Below, piece by piece: positions 1 to 11,800 of a DNA stretch of 64,000 nucleotides; the stretch's first letter is position 1; each line of letters starts with the position of its first letter. The DNA is from Beverwykella pulmonaria. Lineage: Eukaryota; Ascomycota; Dothideomycetes; Pleosporales; Melanommataceae. Under the pieces are notes generated by a model. The model was not told the DNA's origin. It saw nothing but the letters and a program-made list of their open reading frames with translations, and did no database searches. The DNA is taken from the NCBI GenBank assembly GCA_001599595.1, contig BCHH01000002.1:1030390-1094389 (forward strand). Direction: 5' to 3'. The position numbers were made by a program, and so were the translations under genes.

Positions 1-245
1 CTCCGACATCGTCCCCCGCCTGCCTTCTCTCTGTTCACGATTGACCCTCAGATTCCCTCGCCCGCGAACCCCTTGAGCGACCGATCTCACGTCTCCCACT
101 TCTCCACCATCACAGTACTCTTGCAATAGCTAGGAATACACACACCCCCCGAATACCGTAGAGCTTCCCCGTTGTCGTTTTGTCAGGCTACTTCCCAGGC
201 GGGAACCGCCCGCCCCAGAGCCTCTCGACGTCCGTATCCGCAAAG

Positions 246-3200
246 ATGGCGTCAGGAGCGGGAGGAGGAGGGCTCTTCAGTCGGAATACCTCTGGCAACG
301 TCCCGACTATGCGAGGTATATGCGCCAATCCTAGACGCATCGAGACCATACTCATACATACTGCACAGGTCTGGTTTCCTTCATCGCCGACCTCAGAAAT
401 GCACGCGCCCGAGAGCTGGAGGAGAAGCGGATTAACAAGGAATTGGCAAACATACGGTTGGTGCGCTCTGTATTAGCGTTGGAAATGAATTACTGATGCA
501 ATGTTCTGTAGGCAAAAATTTAGAGGTAAACCTTGTATGCTACCGTTCGTCCCATGCATGTCTAACCCGAACCCCTCTAGATGGCGGTCTGAACGGCTAC
601 TCAAAAAAGAAATACGTCTGCAAGGTACCCCAACCCACTATTTCGCATCTGATGTGCTCGGCCTGACAATACAAGCTCCTGTATATATACATACTCGGCT
701 GGAACGTTGACTTCGGACACCTCGAAGCCGTCAATCTCATCTCGGCAACCAAATACTCAGAAAAGCAGATCGGATATCTCGCCGTCACTTTATTTCTCCA
801 CGAAGAGCACGAGCTACTACATCTCGTTGTCAATAGTATAAGGAAGGATTTGTTGGATCACAATGAGCTGAACAATTGCCTGGCATTGCATGCCATTGCA
901 AATGTGGGGGGGAAAGAGATGGGTGAGGCGCTGAGCTCCGATGTTCATCGACTCCTCATATCACCGTAGGTCCCAGCTCTCGCCAAGGATAGGAAACCTA
1001 TCTGACTGGATTTAGGGCCTCGAAAGCATTCGTCAAGAAGAAGGCCGCGCTTACTCTATTACGATTATACCGAAAGTACCCCGCCATTGTGCAGCACGAA
1101 TGGGCAGAGCGGATAATATCATTAATGGACGACCCGGACATGGGCGTTGCGCTCTCCGTCACCTCACTAGTCATGGCTCTGGTGCAGGATAATCAGGAGC
1201 AGTACAAAGGAAGCTACGTAAAAGCTGCTAATAGGTTGAAGAGAATTGTAGTCGATAATGAGTGCGCCGAAGGCTACTTTTACTACAAGGTGCCGTGTCC
1301 GTGGATACAAGTCAAGCTGCTGAGACTCCTTCAGTACTATCCGCCCCCTGGTTCGTTCTCGATCTACGATCTACGCACGCTCAATGACTGATAAAATGCA
1401 GAGGATTCGCATATTCGAAAGCTCATTCGCGAAGCATTGCAAAAGATCATGGACTCGGCGCTTGAAATGCCGAAGAACGTCCAGCAAAATAATGCGCAAA
1501 ATGCAGTCCTGTTCGAGGCCATCAATCTTGTCATTCACCTAGACACGGAGCATGACCTCATGGTCCAAATATCAACAAGACTCGGCAAATTCATCTCGTC
1601 TCGCGAGACAAACGTACGATACCTGGGTTTGGAGGCAATGACCCATCTCGCGGCACGAGCCGAAACGTTAGATCCCATCAAAAAGCATCAAGCCATCATC
1701 ATCGGTTCACTAAGAGACAGAGACATCAGTGTCCGAAGACAAGGATTAGATCTCCTCTACAGCATGTGCGATCCAACAAATGCCCAGGCAATTGTGAATG
1801 AGCTTTTGAGATATCTCCAGTCAGCGGACTATGCAATTAGGGAAGAAATGGTTCTGAAGATTGCGATTCTGACAGAAAAGTACGCTACGGATGTCCAGTG
1901 GTATGTTGATATATCACTGCGATTGATTGCCATGGCTGGAGATCACGTTAGCGACGAAGTATGGCAGCGAGTCATTCAAATCGTCACAAACAACGAGGAA
2001 CTTCAAGTATACGCCGCTCAGAACATCCTTCAATACATCAAAGGCGACTGCCATGAGACACTCGTCAAGATTGGAGGATATCTCCTTGGCGAGTTCGGTC
2101 ATTTGATTGCAGACAATAAGGGAAGCAGTCCAATCGAGCAATACATGGCACTGAATGCAAAGATGCGAGGATGTTCGTCGAGTACAAGGGCGATACTGCT
2201 GTCATGTTTCATCAAGTTTGTGAACTTGTTTCCTGAGATCAAACCGCAGCTTTTACAAAGCTTCCGGGCCTACAGCCACTCCCTGGATTCCGAGCTGCAG
2301 CAACGAGCGTGCGAATATCTTGCTCTTGCAACTATGCCGACTGACGACTTGCTACGGACTGTATGCGACGAAATGCCTCCGTTCCCACAACGGACATCCG
2401 CGTTACTATCCCGACTACACCAGAAGCATGCCACCACCAGCGATAAACGTACTTGGGTAGTAGGAGGGAGAGATGCGAATGCCGATCTCAAGGAATTCAA
2501 CCTCGCAAGCCAGAACACAGGCCTAAAACGGAGCTTCACGAATGCTACCGCGCCAATACGAAAGGACAGCACTGGTGTCGCCTCGAATGGGAACGGTGTC
2601 AATGCGGTGACATCCGATCTTGCAGGCCTAGATATGAATATTGACACCAACAAGGTGTTGAAGGCACCAAATCTTGCTAGTGCAGCGCACTTAAGCCCGG
2701 ATTGGGAAATCGGGTACAATCGCCTTCTTCTGAAAGCAGAAGGTGTTCTATACGAGGATGCTCAGATACAGGTTGGTCTGCGTACGGAGTATCGCGGTCA
2801 GTTAGGCTGTGTCATCTTTTACTTCTCCAACAAGTCGTCTTTCCCAATGGGCTCATTCACCACAACGCTCGACAACAGGTCGTCTGAAAACCTGAAAACA
2901 GACATCAAGGGTTTGCCAGACACTGTCATCCCGCCCGACGGACAGACCACGCAGACAATTATGTTCGAGGCCAAGAACGTCTTCACGGAGGCCCCAACCA
3001 TCCGCATTTCCTATCTCGCCGGTGCCCTCCAGGCTCTCACCCTCCAGCTCCCCGTTGCTCTGCACAAGTATATGGACGCAGCCGAACTCAGCGCGGATGA
3101 CTTCTTCAAGCGTTGGAAGCAAATTGGCGGCGAGCCACGCGAGGCCCAGAGTGTCTTCGGTCTAGCCAGCAAAGGCCGCACCATGACAATGGAGTTCGTG

Positions 3201-3501
3201 AAGCAAGTGGTGAGAGGCTTTAAATGGGGTATTTTGGAAGGTGTGGATCCGAATAGCAAGAACATTGTTGGCGCGACGGTGTTGCAGACAAGTGAGGGAG
3301 GCAAGTTCGGGTGCTTGATGAGGTTGGAGCCGAATTTTGATACCATGGCAAGTCAAATCCATCACTATTATGTGCAAATTGCGTGACTAACACGAACAGA
3401 TGTACCGCATTACTGTCCGCGCAACAGACGAAGCCGTGCCGCCCGTCCTCATCAAGGCTATGGAAGAACGTCTGGCGCAAGGCATCGAGGGGATGAGCTG
3501 A
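246..3501 (+). CDS. APL3: AP-2 adaptor complex alpha subunit (alpha-adaptin)
   Basis: Large subunit of the AP-2 clathrin adaptor, which binds PI(4,5)P2 and cargo at the plasma membrane during endocytosis. I join eight exons: 246-315, 369-456, 512-525, 581-624, 676-965, 1016-1350, 1402-3347 and 3400-3501, giving 962 residues, close to the fungal family length. The adaptin trunk of HEAT-like helices fills the first ~600 residues (KKKYVCKLLYIYILGWNVDF and VPCPWIQVKLLRLLQYY are typical). A low-complexity hinge follows at about residues 610-690, then the appendage (ear) region from about 700 to the end. Exon 3 is only 14 nt and is needed to keep frame across RQKFRDGG. The last intron (3348-3399) has a GC donor (GCAAGT) and a CTAAC branch site. 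The ATG is the first in frame after a CT-rich 5' region at 1-245. Confidence 0.95.
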
Positions 3502-4256
3502 AAAGCCAGCCTGCTTCTCATCTTCATCATACTATTCTTATTCTCACCTTCACCACACACAGCAAGCGAACTTACAGTCGGGGAGGCTATCGTGTAATCA
3601 TGTAGGGAGGGTGTGAGCGAGCGTCATTTTCGATAGGTAATATTTGTCTGGGCTGGCTGGCAGAGTGAAGCGGAGCATCATGCTTGGAGCGTCGTCGATA
3701 TTTTGTGAATTTGCATTTGTGGTAAAAAGCCAGACATACCAGACCCAATACACAGAGATGGTTTTTGGAAGTGTGTTAGCGTGCGTAAGCGTTTGGTTTG
3801 GATGAATGGATTGATGTAGGTTGAGCGTATATGCATTGATATTTGATGTGCGTTTGGATGATGTCCTGGGCTGGTTGGTGTGAGATGATGCATGCAGGCA
3901 AGGCTCCGACTAGCATCAACCGTTTGCATTTCAATGCATGACTCAATTGGACAGAACAAGCATTGTTATCTTTGAGTCAAGAGGCCTTCACTACACTATT
4001 TATCTCCATGATACCTCTCCACCATTCATTCCAGAATTGGAAAGGCGGAGGCCGCTCAGGGAAGTTAGAAAAAGGGCGGAGCGATGTGGTGACTCTTCAG
4101 CCTGCGCGCTCAGCCACGCACCTTCGTATTTCAAAAACAGAAAGAAAGCGCGAAGTCAGCTGCCATTCCCTCTGTAGGGATTTCGTCTCTCTCTCTCATA
4201 TCTTACAGTCGAGTTCGCATTCTTTGGGGTTCGAAAGTCGTTCGTTGTGGTGTCGT
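3502..4256. other. Intergenic spacer between alpha-adaptin and NADAR gene
   Basis: This holds the 3' flank of the adaptin gene and the 5' flank of the next gene. A TG/GA-rich stretch lies at 3600-3900. The part from about 4150 is CT-rich, as is usual just upstream of fungal starts. I see no supported gene. Confidence 0.5.
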
Positions 4257-4358
4257 ATGTTTAGGTTGATAAAAAGGACCCATATCTGTATACCCACGGT
4301 CCACGTTTCGCGCTGCCATACGAGACGATATTCATTAACAGACGCACGAGTATTTGAG

Positions 4359-5135
4359 ATGCCACCGAAGCCCTTATCCCGAGTCACAAAGCGCGCCTCC
4401 AACTCTCGCCGCGGAAAGAAAGCCTCGGCCCCCAAACTCCCACGAACATCATCCACACCCACAATACCCACCCCGAAGTCACCTGAGATTCCAGAATCCG
4501 TACTCGACAGCATGCCCTCCGAACCCTCTGCCCCCATCGCACCAGGACCGGTGTACTTCTGGCGTCCCCACGACGGAAACGGGTACCTGGGCCAGTGGTT
4601 CCCGAGTCAGTGGACGTACGAGGGGGACACGTATGCGACGGCAGAGATGTGGATGATGGTGTGCAAGGCGAGGCTTTTCGGCGATGAGGAGATTGCGAAA
4701 AAAATGTTGGAGACGAGTAATCCGAAGACGCATAAAGCGCTCGGACGGCAGGTGTCGAACTTTGATGCAGAAAAATGGGATGCTGGTATGTAGCTCTTTC
4801 TTTCCTCTCCTTCTCTTTCTATGCTAGCTCCTTGCTAATTTGGCGTTGCAGAAAAGAGCAAAATTGTCGAAGAGGGGAACTACCACAAGTTTACGATTTC
4901 GGAGGATGCGGAGAGCTTGAGGAAGATGTTGCTCGCTACTGACGATCGAGAGCTAGTTGAGGCGAGCCCTATGGATAGGATTTGGGGGATTGGGTTTGGA
5001 GAGAAGAATGCTAGGCATAACCGACATAGATGGGGACAGAATTTGTTGGGGAAGGCGTTGATGGTCGTGAGGGAGAAGTTGAGGGCGGAGCACGGAGAGG
5101 GGAAAACGTGGGTGGATGGGGAGAAGAAAGAGTAG
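4359..5135 (+). CDS. NADAR (YbiA/RibX-like) N-glycosidase domain protein
   Basis: Two exons, 4359-4785 and 4852-5135, encode 236 residues. After a basic, Pro/Ser-rich N-terminus of ~65 residues comes a complete NADAR domain. Visible hallmarks are FPSQWTYEGDTYATAEMWMM, KARLFGD, ALGRQVSNFD, the IVEEGNYHKF segment, EASPMDRIWGIG and NLLGKALMVVREKLR. Family members hydrolyse N-glycosidic bonds in reactive riboflavin-pathway intermediates, and some remove ADP-ribose from guanine. Which substrate applies here cannot be told from sequence. Intron 1 (66 bp) has a GTATGT donor. An in-frame ATG at 4257 would add 34 residues rich in Arg/His with little acid, so an alternative longer product is possible (see findings). 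The next gene downstream is an NLR on the opposite strand. Confidence 0.9.
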
Positions 5136-5766
5136 GAAAGGGTGAGTGTTTAATAGGAGAAAAGGGACAAATGTTGGGGGATCAAATTGACTGCATGTTA
5201 CAGGGGAAGAAGAGAGGCGATGAAAAGAAATGGAAATTGCAGTGCAAACGCATAGGAGGGCGGGCGGCGTTTTAGAGAGCTTTGAGGGATTCAAAGAATG
5301 ACTATAGTCTCAGTATTGCGAATTTGAAGGAGATTGCGGTGATGGAAAGTTTCTACTATAGGTACAGTGGTGAGCATGAGCGGGCTGTTCCACTAGTTCA
5401 CACCGTTTTATCAGATGATTAGGTATACTAATTCTATATATTACTACTTTGTGTGACCACCACTTGCCATAATAACTGCCTGCGTTGTAGCGTAAATCTT
5501 TATATAACTTTTAAAAAATCTCAAATGTGTTCTCTAAGGGGGCGGAGCTCTATAACTCGGCCTCTATGGAATCACAGTGCGAACCTCGTCACGCGACGGC
5601 CACCCTGAGCAATGCCAAGTGGTTAAACATCTGCCAACAAAAGATAGCTCTTCACCGAATACAACTTCTTTGGTATACCTGGCTCTAGTCCTTGCGACCT
5701 ACCCTCTTACACCCTCTATGAAATAGAGATTATAATAATAAAAAAATAAGCGAGCCCATAGAAACA
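5136..5766. other. Intergenic, partly AT-rich
   Basis: This is the spacer between the convergent NADAR gene and the NLR gene. It is AT-rich at about 5400-5530 and 5690-5760. No gene or repeat family is recognised. Confidence 0.5.
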
Positions 5767-8700
5767 CTACTTCCAAGTGACTTTAAGTAAGGTAATACGG
5801 CCAGAAGAATGCCCTAAACAAATCATATCCTTATACAGTGCTGTTCCGGTAGGTCGGTAGTTAGAAGGAAGCCATAACAGAGGTTGATAGTTTAATGTAA
5901 TCCACTGGTCTACTACAAAGAGATTAGGTAATTCCTTGTCTCGAAAGGAAGAAGGATTTATGGCAGTTAAAGATAGAGGAATGTGTCCTCTATTTGTCTG
6001 GAGAAACTGCCCGTTTAGTGAGAAGGTGATGGTGCTGACCGAGTCCGAAGGGCCCTCGAGCGTGCTGCGACACGACCCCGTCGCTGCCTCCCACAGCCGT
6101 ACAGTGTGGTCGTCTGATGCTGATGCAACCAGCTGCCCGTCTGGCGAGAACGCGATGGCATTGACTGAGTCCGAATGGCCCTCGAGCGTGCTGCGACACG
6201 ACCCCGTCGCTGTCTCCCACAGCCGAACAGTGTGGTCGCCTGAGGCCGACGCGACCAGCTGCCCGTCTGGTGAGAAGGCGATGGCATTGACCCAGTCTGA
6301 ATGACCCTCGAGCGTGCTGCGGCAAGACCCCGTCGCTGCCTCCCATAGCCGTACAGTGTGGTCGCCTGATGCCGACGCGACCAGCTGCCCGTCTGGTGAG
6401 AAGGCGATGGCATTGACTGAGTCCGAATGGCCCTCGAGCGTGCTGCGACACAACCCCGTCGCTGCCTCCCACAGCTGTACAGTTCGGTCGTATGATGCCG
6501 ATGCGACCAGCTGCCCGTCTGGCGAGAAGGCGACGGCATTGACCGAACTCGAATGGCCATCGAGCGTGCTACGACACGACCCCGTCGCTGCCTCCCATAG
6601 CCGTACGATGCCGTCGAATGATGCCGACGCGACCAGCTGCCCGTCTGGAGAGAAGGCGACGGCATTGACCGAGTCCGAATGGCCCTCGAGCGTGCTGTGG
6701 CACGACCCTGTTGCTGCCTCCCACAGCCGTACGGTATTGTCGCCTGATGCCGACGCGACCAACTGCCCATCTGGCGAGAAAGCGACGGCATTGACCCAGT
6801 CCGAGTGGCCATCGAGCGTGCTGTGGTACGACCCTGCTGCTGCCTCCCACAGCCGTACAGTGTGGTCGTATGATGCCGACGCGACCAGCTGCCCGTCTGG
6901 CGAGAAGGCGATAGCATTGACCGGGCCTAAGTGGCCCTCGAGCGTATAGCGGCACGACCCCGTCGCTGCCTCCCACAGCCGTACGGTGCAGTCGTTTGAT
7001 GCCGACGCGACCAGCTGCCCGTCTGGTGAGAAGGCGACGGTCTTGACCACGTTCGAATGGCCATCGAGCGTGCTGCGACACAACCCCGTCGCTGCCTCCC
7101 ATAGCCGTACGGTGCAGTCGTTTGATGCCGAGGCGACCAGCTGCCCGTCTGGCGAGAAGACGACGGCCTTGACTGAGTCCGAATGGCCCTCGAGCGTGCT
7201 GCGACACGACCCCGTCGCTGTCTCCCACAGCCGTACAGTGTGGTCGCCTGATGCCGACGCGACCAGTGGCCATCTGGGGGGAAGGGGATGGCCTTGACCG
7301 AGTCCGAATGGCCCTCGAGCGTGCTGCGACACGACCCCGTCGCTGTCTCCCACAGCCGTACAGTGTGGTCGCCTGATGCCGACGCGACCAGTTGCCCATC
7401 TGGTGAGAAGGTGATGGCCTTGACCGAGTCCGAATGGCCCTCGAGCGTGCTGCGACACGATCCCGTCGCTGCCTCCCATAGCCGTACAGTGTGGTCGCCT
7501 GATGCCGACGCGACCAGCTGCCCGTCTGGCGAGAAGGCGACCGCCTTGACCGAGCTCGAATGGCCCTCGAGCGTGCTGCGACACAACCCCGTCGCTGCCT
7601 CCCACAGCCGTATAGTGCGGTCGTCTGATGCCGACGCGACCAGCTGTCCGTCTGGAGAGAAGGCGACGGCCCTGACCGAGCTCGAATGGCCCTCGAGCGT
7701 GCTGCGGCACGACCCCGTCGCTGCCTCCCACAGCCGTACAGTGTGGTCGCCTGATGCCGACGCGACTAGCTGCCCGTCTGACGAGAAGGCGATGGCCTTG
7801 ACTAAGTCCGAATGGCCCTCGAGCGTGCTGCGACAGGCATCCCAATCCCCTTCCCTTCTTGATAGCCTCTCAATCCACTCTGGAGCTTGCTTTACGAAAG
7901 TCCGCTGTATAGTACTCGTTTCTGGCGCAAAAAAAAGTGCTGAGGAATAGATCTGCAGAGGAGCATCTGCGAGTATGGATCGGAAGCGTAATGCAAATCG
8001 CTTCGCATCACGAAGGAAACTTAAGCTAGTATCTGCAGATGACTATATTACTAGTAAGTACTAATAAAGAAGGATTGCGAATACTCTTACATCTGTAAGT
8101 ACCTGAAGTTTCTCAAGTAAGTATATACATTTGTTCGTCTCTCCAATGAGACTCATAGCCTCAAGCCAATGAAGGAAGTGCTTCTGGAGGAATATATGCG
8201 TTGAGTCCCCGTCGTTAATGGGTTGATGGCTATGCTCTAGGTGGTGCACCCAGTAACGGCAAGCATACTGCAACTCTGGTAGAAGACTGCTAGCAATAGT
8301 CCAGTTACTGATATCACTTCTTAGAGTCCCGGGTCTTATAAGATTGCACATGTCCTGCCGTAGGCCATTTGTGCTGGACATAAGTTCAAGGCAATGAGAT
8401 GCGAGCTTCTTGTGTGTGTCTCTCTCATTTACCCAGAATGAGCTCTTTCCTTCTTTTTGAGGATTGACAAGGAATTCGCGAAAGGACAAATGTAAGAGCC
8501 TTATAGGAACATCCTCGCTGTCAGGAATATTGAGGACAGAGTGTAAAGAGTCGAGCCGGTATCTAATCTGCTTTTGTGGAATTTGAAGAAGGCATGCAAG
8601 TGAGGTGACAGAGAGGGGACTCTCTAGAACGACAATACCGCCAACTAGTTCTTGGAATGCGTAAAGCCATGCTTCCTTGTCCTCTTCCTCCTGCTCATTA

Positions 8701-10150
8701 AGCAGTTGGTCTAGGACGGGAAGATAAGTTTGATCAAGCTGTGAAAAGTTGGACTTTCGATACTTTAGAACCTTGTTCAAGTATTCTTCAGGATCGCTTC
8801 CTTTGCCGCCAACGTATCGGCACACTGTAGCAGCAAAGATGAACAGCGGCACAGCTAGCTTGACTAGCGCCTGGATCTGGTCTATTGTAGGCCAATCCGG
8901 AGATAGTAAGCGCTTTTCCCGAATTAGCCCAAGTTCATGCTCCAAGAAGAGACGTATGTCGTGTTCGATGATGCTCTTTGGGACTTTGTGGAGAACCATG
9001 TCTTGGTACGTTCCGTCTGGCATTTGCCTGAACCCAAAACGAATCGGGAGCTCTGGTCTGCTCGTCACTAGCACCCGCAACGATACTGGCTCGATATCTT
9101 TTGTCCGAGCAAGGAGCTGAAGAATTGTTTGGATGTCTTCCTCTCGCTCACATTCGTCCAATGCATCTATGACGACAATGCGCGCTAAGGCTTGTGACTG
9201 AGCCTGTTGTATTTCTGAAAGAGGGTAGAGGATCAACTTCTCAAACTGGTCTTTCAGAGCCCTTTCCGAAATGGCTGGGTCGGCGTCGAGAGCTTTCCTT
9301 ATGCCTGCTATCAATCCAGGTACACGGGTCATTAGGTCTGTAGCGATAGTAGTGAAAAATCGTGCGGCATTGCCGCACTCCCCCTCTCCTTTTTTAAAGA
9401 AAAAGCTTGCCCCCAGCTGACCTTGAGTGGCAAATGACTGTGCAATAGTACGTGCGATCGTGGACTTTCCTGTGCCAGCCATGCCACTCAACCAGAATAT
9501 AGATTTGCCATCCTTGTTCTTCGCCCATTCTCCAATGTGATGCAGCAACTCAGTGCGGGTTTCTGGGAGACATTTTGCGTTGTGTTCCTCCATGTGGGAG
9601 TTAAAGGAAGCTCCTTGAGCGGTAGGTAGTTTGGCCAGGTCTAGCTTCTGATCTAAATCAAGTATGAGTCTCCTAAATGGTTGGTCAGCGGCTCTTGCCC
9701 ATGACAGAATATAGCGAACCCAAAAACTTACGTCTGATCAACTTGGAGTGCTAGCGTGAAGGCTTGCTCGTATCTTTCGAGTTCAGAAACGATCATTTCG
9801 ACCTGTTTGCTTGTAAAAGGCCACGTTAGAGCTCGCATTCCGAATCGGCTCATGGCCTTACGGCCGTTCCCCGGCTCTAGATCTTCCTTCAATTCTCTTA
9901 ACTCCTGAAGACATCCCTTGAGCGAGTCAGATAGCCCGTGAATGGTAGAAAGCCGTGTTTTATCTTGCCCATCCAATAACTGCCTGATCTTGTCAACCAG
10001 GCCCGTGATATCAGTAACTTTTTTTTTCAAGCGTTCAATGTCATTCTTCGCATCCTCAACAGCGGCTGAATACTGGAAACAGAGCGAGGTGATTTTGGCG
10101 GATATGTCAATTACAGCTATAATGCTTGCCGCGCCTGAAAAGCCATCCAT
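5767..10150 (-). CDS. Fungal NLR: helical N-terminal domain, NACHT, WD40 array (frameshifted)
   Basis: STAND-type NTPase of the fungal NLR (HET-E/NWD-like) class, presumed to act in non-self recognition or incompatibility. Exons on the minus strand: 10150-9732, 9672-8091 and 8042-5767. Residues 1-140 form the HeLo-like fungal STAND N-terminal domain (MDGFSGAASIIAVIDISAKI start, coiled-coil-forming). The NACHT follows, with Walker A GMAGTGKST near residue 203 and Walker B RIVVIDALDECE near 305. A linker leads to FALRFRS..DAPLQIYSSAL, typical just before WD40 repeats. Fourteen 42-residue WD40 repeats and a degenerate fifteenth follow, then a ~75-residue tail ending GRITLLKVTWK. The frame breaks in repeat 5, near 7266-7285, where one base is missing relative to the other repeats. 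Read literally, the protein ends out of frame at 6927. With the base restored the length would be about 1,425 residues. It is either a recent null allele or a sequencing error in a repeat. Confidence 0.85.
6054..7818 (-). repeat. 126-bp tandem repeat array encoding WD40 repeats
   Basis: Fourteen head-to-tail units of 126 bp (42 residues) plus a diverged last unit form the 3' part of the NLR gene. The unit begins GHS and ends STLE/STLD, with FSPDGQLVASAS and VRLWE almost invariant. Changes concentrate at unit positions 4-5 (D, S, N, G / S, L, V, P, W), 7 (K, R, N), 23 (G, D, N, Y, F) and 25 (H, R, C, N, G). These are the exposed sites known to vary in HET-E-type WD40 repeats. One unit is 125 bp, which causes the frameshift. 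Confidence 0.95.
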
Positions 10151-10714
10151 GGTGCGATGTGCGCTAAGGGGGTGGATCTAGTGGTAAATCTGCAGTAGCC
10201 CGGTCAGGAGCCCGTAGAATTGTTGCGAGGCAGTTCCTGAGTTATGGTCAATCTTCAATTGAACGAGGTCGAGAAGGCAGACACGGCTAAACGCCGCGGC
10301 ATCACAATTGGGGTCTGTATAAGATACGGAAGTACGTTCTGCCGAGGTTCGTTGCTAGGCCTTGGCATACACGGCCCTCCCACGAAACAAGTGACTAGCG
10401 CGAGCCATGTAGTGCAGAATCTCTTCCCTTCGCTAGCAGGGAAGTGGCTGACTCTCTAGTCACACCCTTGTGAGTGTCTATATTTTGAAATTAGGCAGTA
10501 GAAAATGCAGAGGAGCATGGCCAACTATAGCTGGCGTTGGAACTGCACTGATATGATATTATCCGAAACCTCAAAATCGTTGGTTTAAGGGCCTCCGTTT
10601 TCGGGGCAAGATTCGCAATATACAATGACATCTAAACAAACACAATACGGTTTAGGAGTAAAGGGAAAGCTCAAAGTCATCATGTATTCGTTATTCGTTA
10701 GCCATAGGGTATCA
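10151..10714. other. NLR 5' flank and F-box gene 3' flank
   Basis: About 560 bp lie between the start of the NLR gene and the stop of the F-box gene, both on the minus strand. I see no reading frame worth calling. It should contain the NLR promoter. Confidence 0.5.
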
Positions 10715-11800
10715 TCAAAGCACAGTACAACAATTCAGCTTACTACACGACCTCTGCTCAGGCATATAAAAACCATCGTCATGACTCCACGGCCAGAAAA
10801 GAAGAGCCGGGTAGTCTCTCGCCAGCTTCTCTGGCACAATCTCTGGAGCAACTTCACCGTCATCCTCTGGGACCTCATGCAAGTTATCACGATGCAGAGC
10901 CGTCTGCACCCGGCCCTTCTCGGCGTCCACTCGTTGTTCGGTTAATAGACGATGCTCAGCGCTCATACGGTGCTTGTTCTTCGCCGTCCACGTCGTGAGG
11001 CGCTTTTGGCGGGCACGCACGGCGTGGTTGTACCGGTTCTGGTGGAAATCGTAGCGGGATGATAAAGCGACTAATTCGTCATCCCACACGCGCTTCTTCC
11101 CATGATGATTGTCCGCTCTCGCTACAAAGTTGGACTCGCGGAAGAACTGCGCAAATGTTTCTTTCCAATCAAGCGAAATCTCGCGCGCTGCACAATCAAC
11201 AACGAGGTCTACCATGGCTGTGTCGTTGACATGGTCGAAGATCTTGATGTAGAAGGGTGGACGATCACCACGCCCGATCGACGTCATATTACCGAGATTC
11301 AGCAGGTAGTCTTTTTTGGTCAAGCCGGCAAGTGAGTTGCGGAAGTCGATGTGCTCCTGTTCCCAGAGCAGGGGCTCGGCAGATGCCTCACTCTTATGTA
11401 GAATTTTTGGCTTCGGCAGCCGTAGCTCTTTGTGGTGGCGCTCGATGAAGGGAACCCAACCGCGGACTGAGCCTCGCCAAACGCAGTCATCGGTCGCTTT
11501 GTATGCGCGCTGCGCGAAGATGGCATGGGTACCGGAGGGCGACACATGGGAGAAGACCATGGGGATGTGGATGTAGCTGTAGACAGGCCCGCGGCGCGTG
11601 TAGATGTCGCTATAGTGCAGGTCAATCAAGGTGTCGCGCAGGACGTAGTGACGGAAGAACTCGTCGACGCAGATGCGCAGGAAGCGCGAGACATTGCGGC
11701 AGGTCGACCAGAGGAAGGTGAGGTCGTGGAGCTCGGCGAACACGAGCACCCAGACGTCGAGGGGCAGTGGCAGCGTAGACGATGGCATGGTCATGGCCAT
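10715..11800 (-). CDS. F-box domain protein with C-terminal CaaX-like motif
   Basis: A single exon encodes 361 residues from the ATG at 11800; in-frame ATGs at 11794 and 11788 are also possible. An F-box-like segment starts at once (STLPLPLDVWVLVFAELHD, then a helix through WSTCRNVSRFLRICVDEFFR), suggesting an SCF ubiquitin ligase substrate adaptor that binds Skp1. The remaining ~300 residues show no leucine-rich or WD40 repeats and I do not recognise their target. The frame stays open upstream of the chosen ATG, but that stretch is basic and Pro-rich and shares the promoter of the divergent regulator. The protein ends ...NCCTVL, so the last four residues CTVL fit a CaaX box with Leu last, the geranylgeranylation type. 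Confidence 0.75.
   Translation of the reverse strand: MAMTMPSSTLPLPLDVWVLVFAELHDLTFLWSTCRNVSRFLRICVDEFFRHYVLRDTLIDLHYSDIYTRRGPVYSYIHIPMVFSHVSPSGTHAIFAQRAYKATDDCVWRGSVRGWVPFIERHHKELRLPKPKILHKSEASAEPLLWEQEHIDFRNSLAGLTKKDYLLNLGNMTSIGRGDRPPFYIKIFDHVNDTAMVDLVVDCAAREISLDWKETFAQFFRESNFVARADNHHGKKRVWDDELVALSSRYDFHQNRYNHAVRARQKRLTTWTAKNKHRMSAEHRLLTEQRVDAEKGRVQTALHRDNLHEVPEDDGEVAPEIVPEKLARDYPALLFWPWSHDDGFYMPEQRSCSKLNCCTVL

Noticed and set aside
6314..7950. Long plus-strand frames (up to 220 codons) across the WD40 array
   Set aside because: They are mirror frames of the 126-bp repeats; their period and composition follow the real minus-strand WD40 coding sequence.
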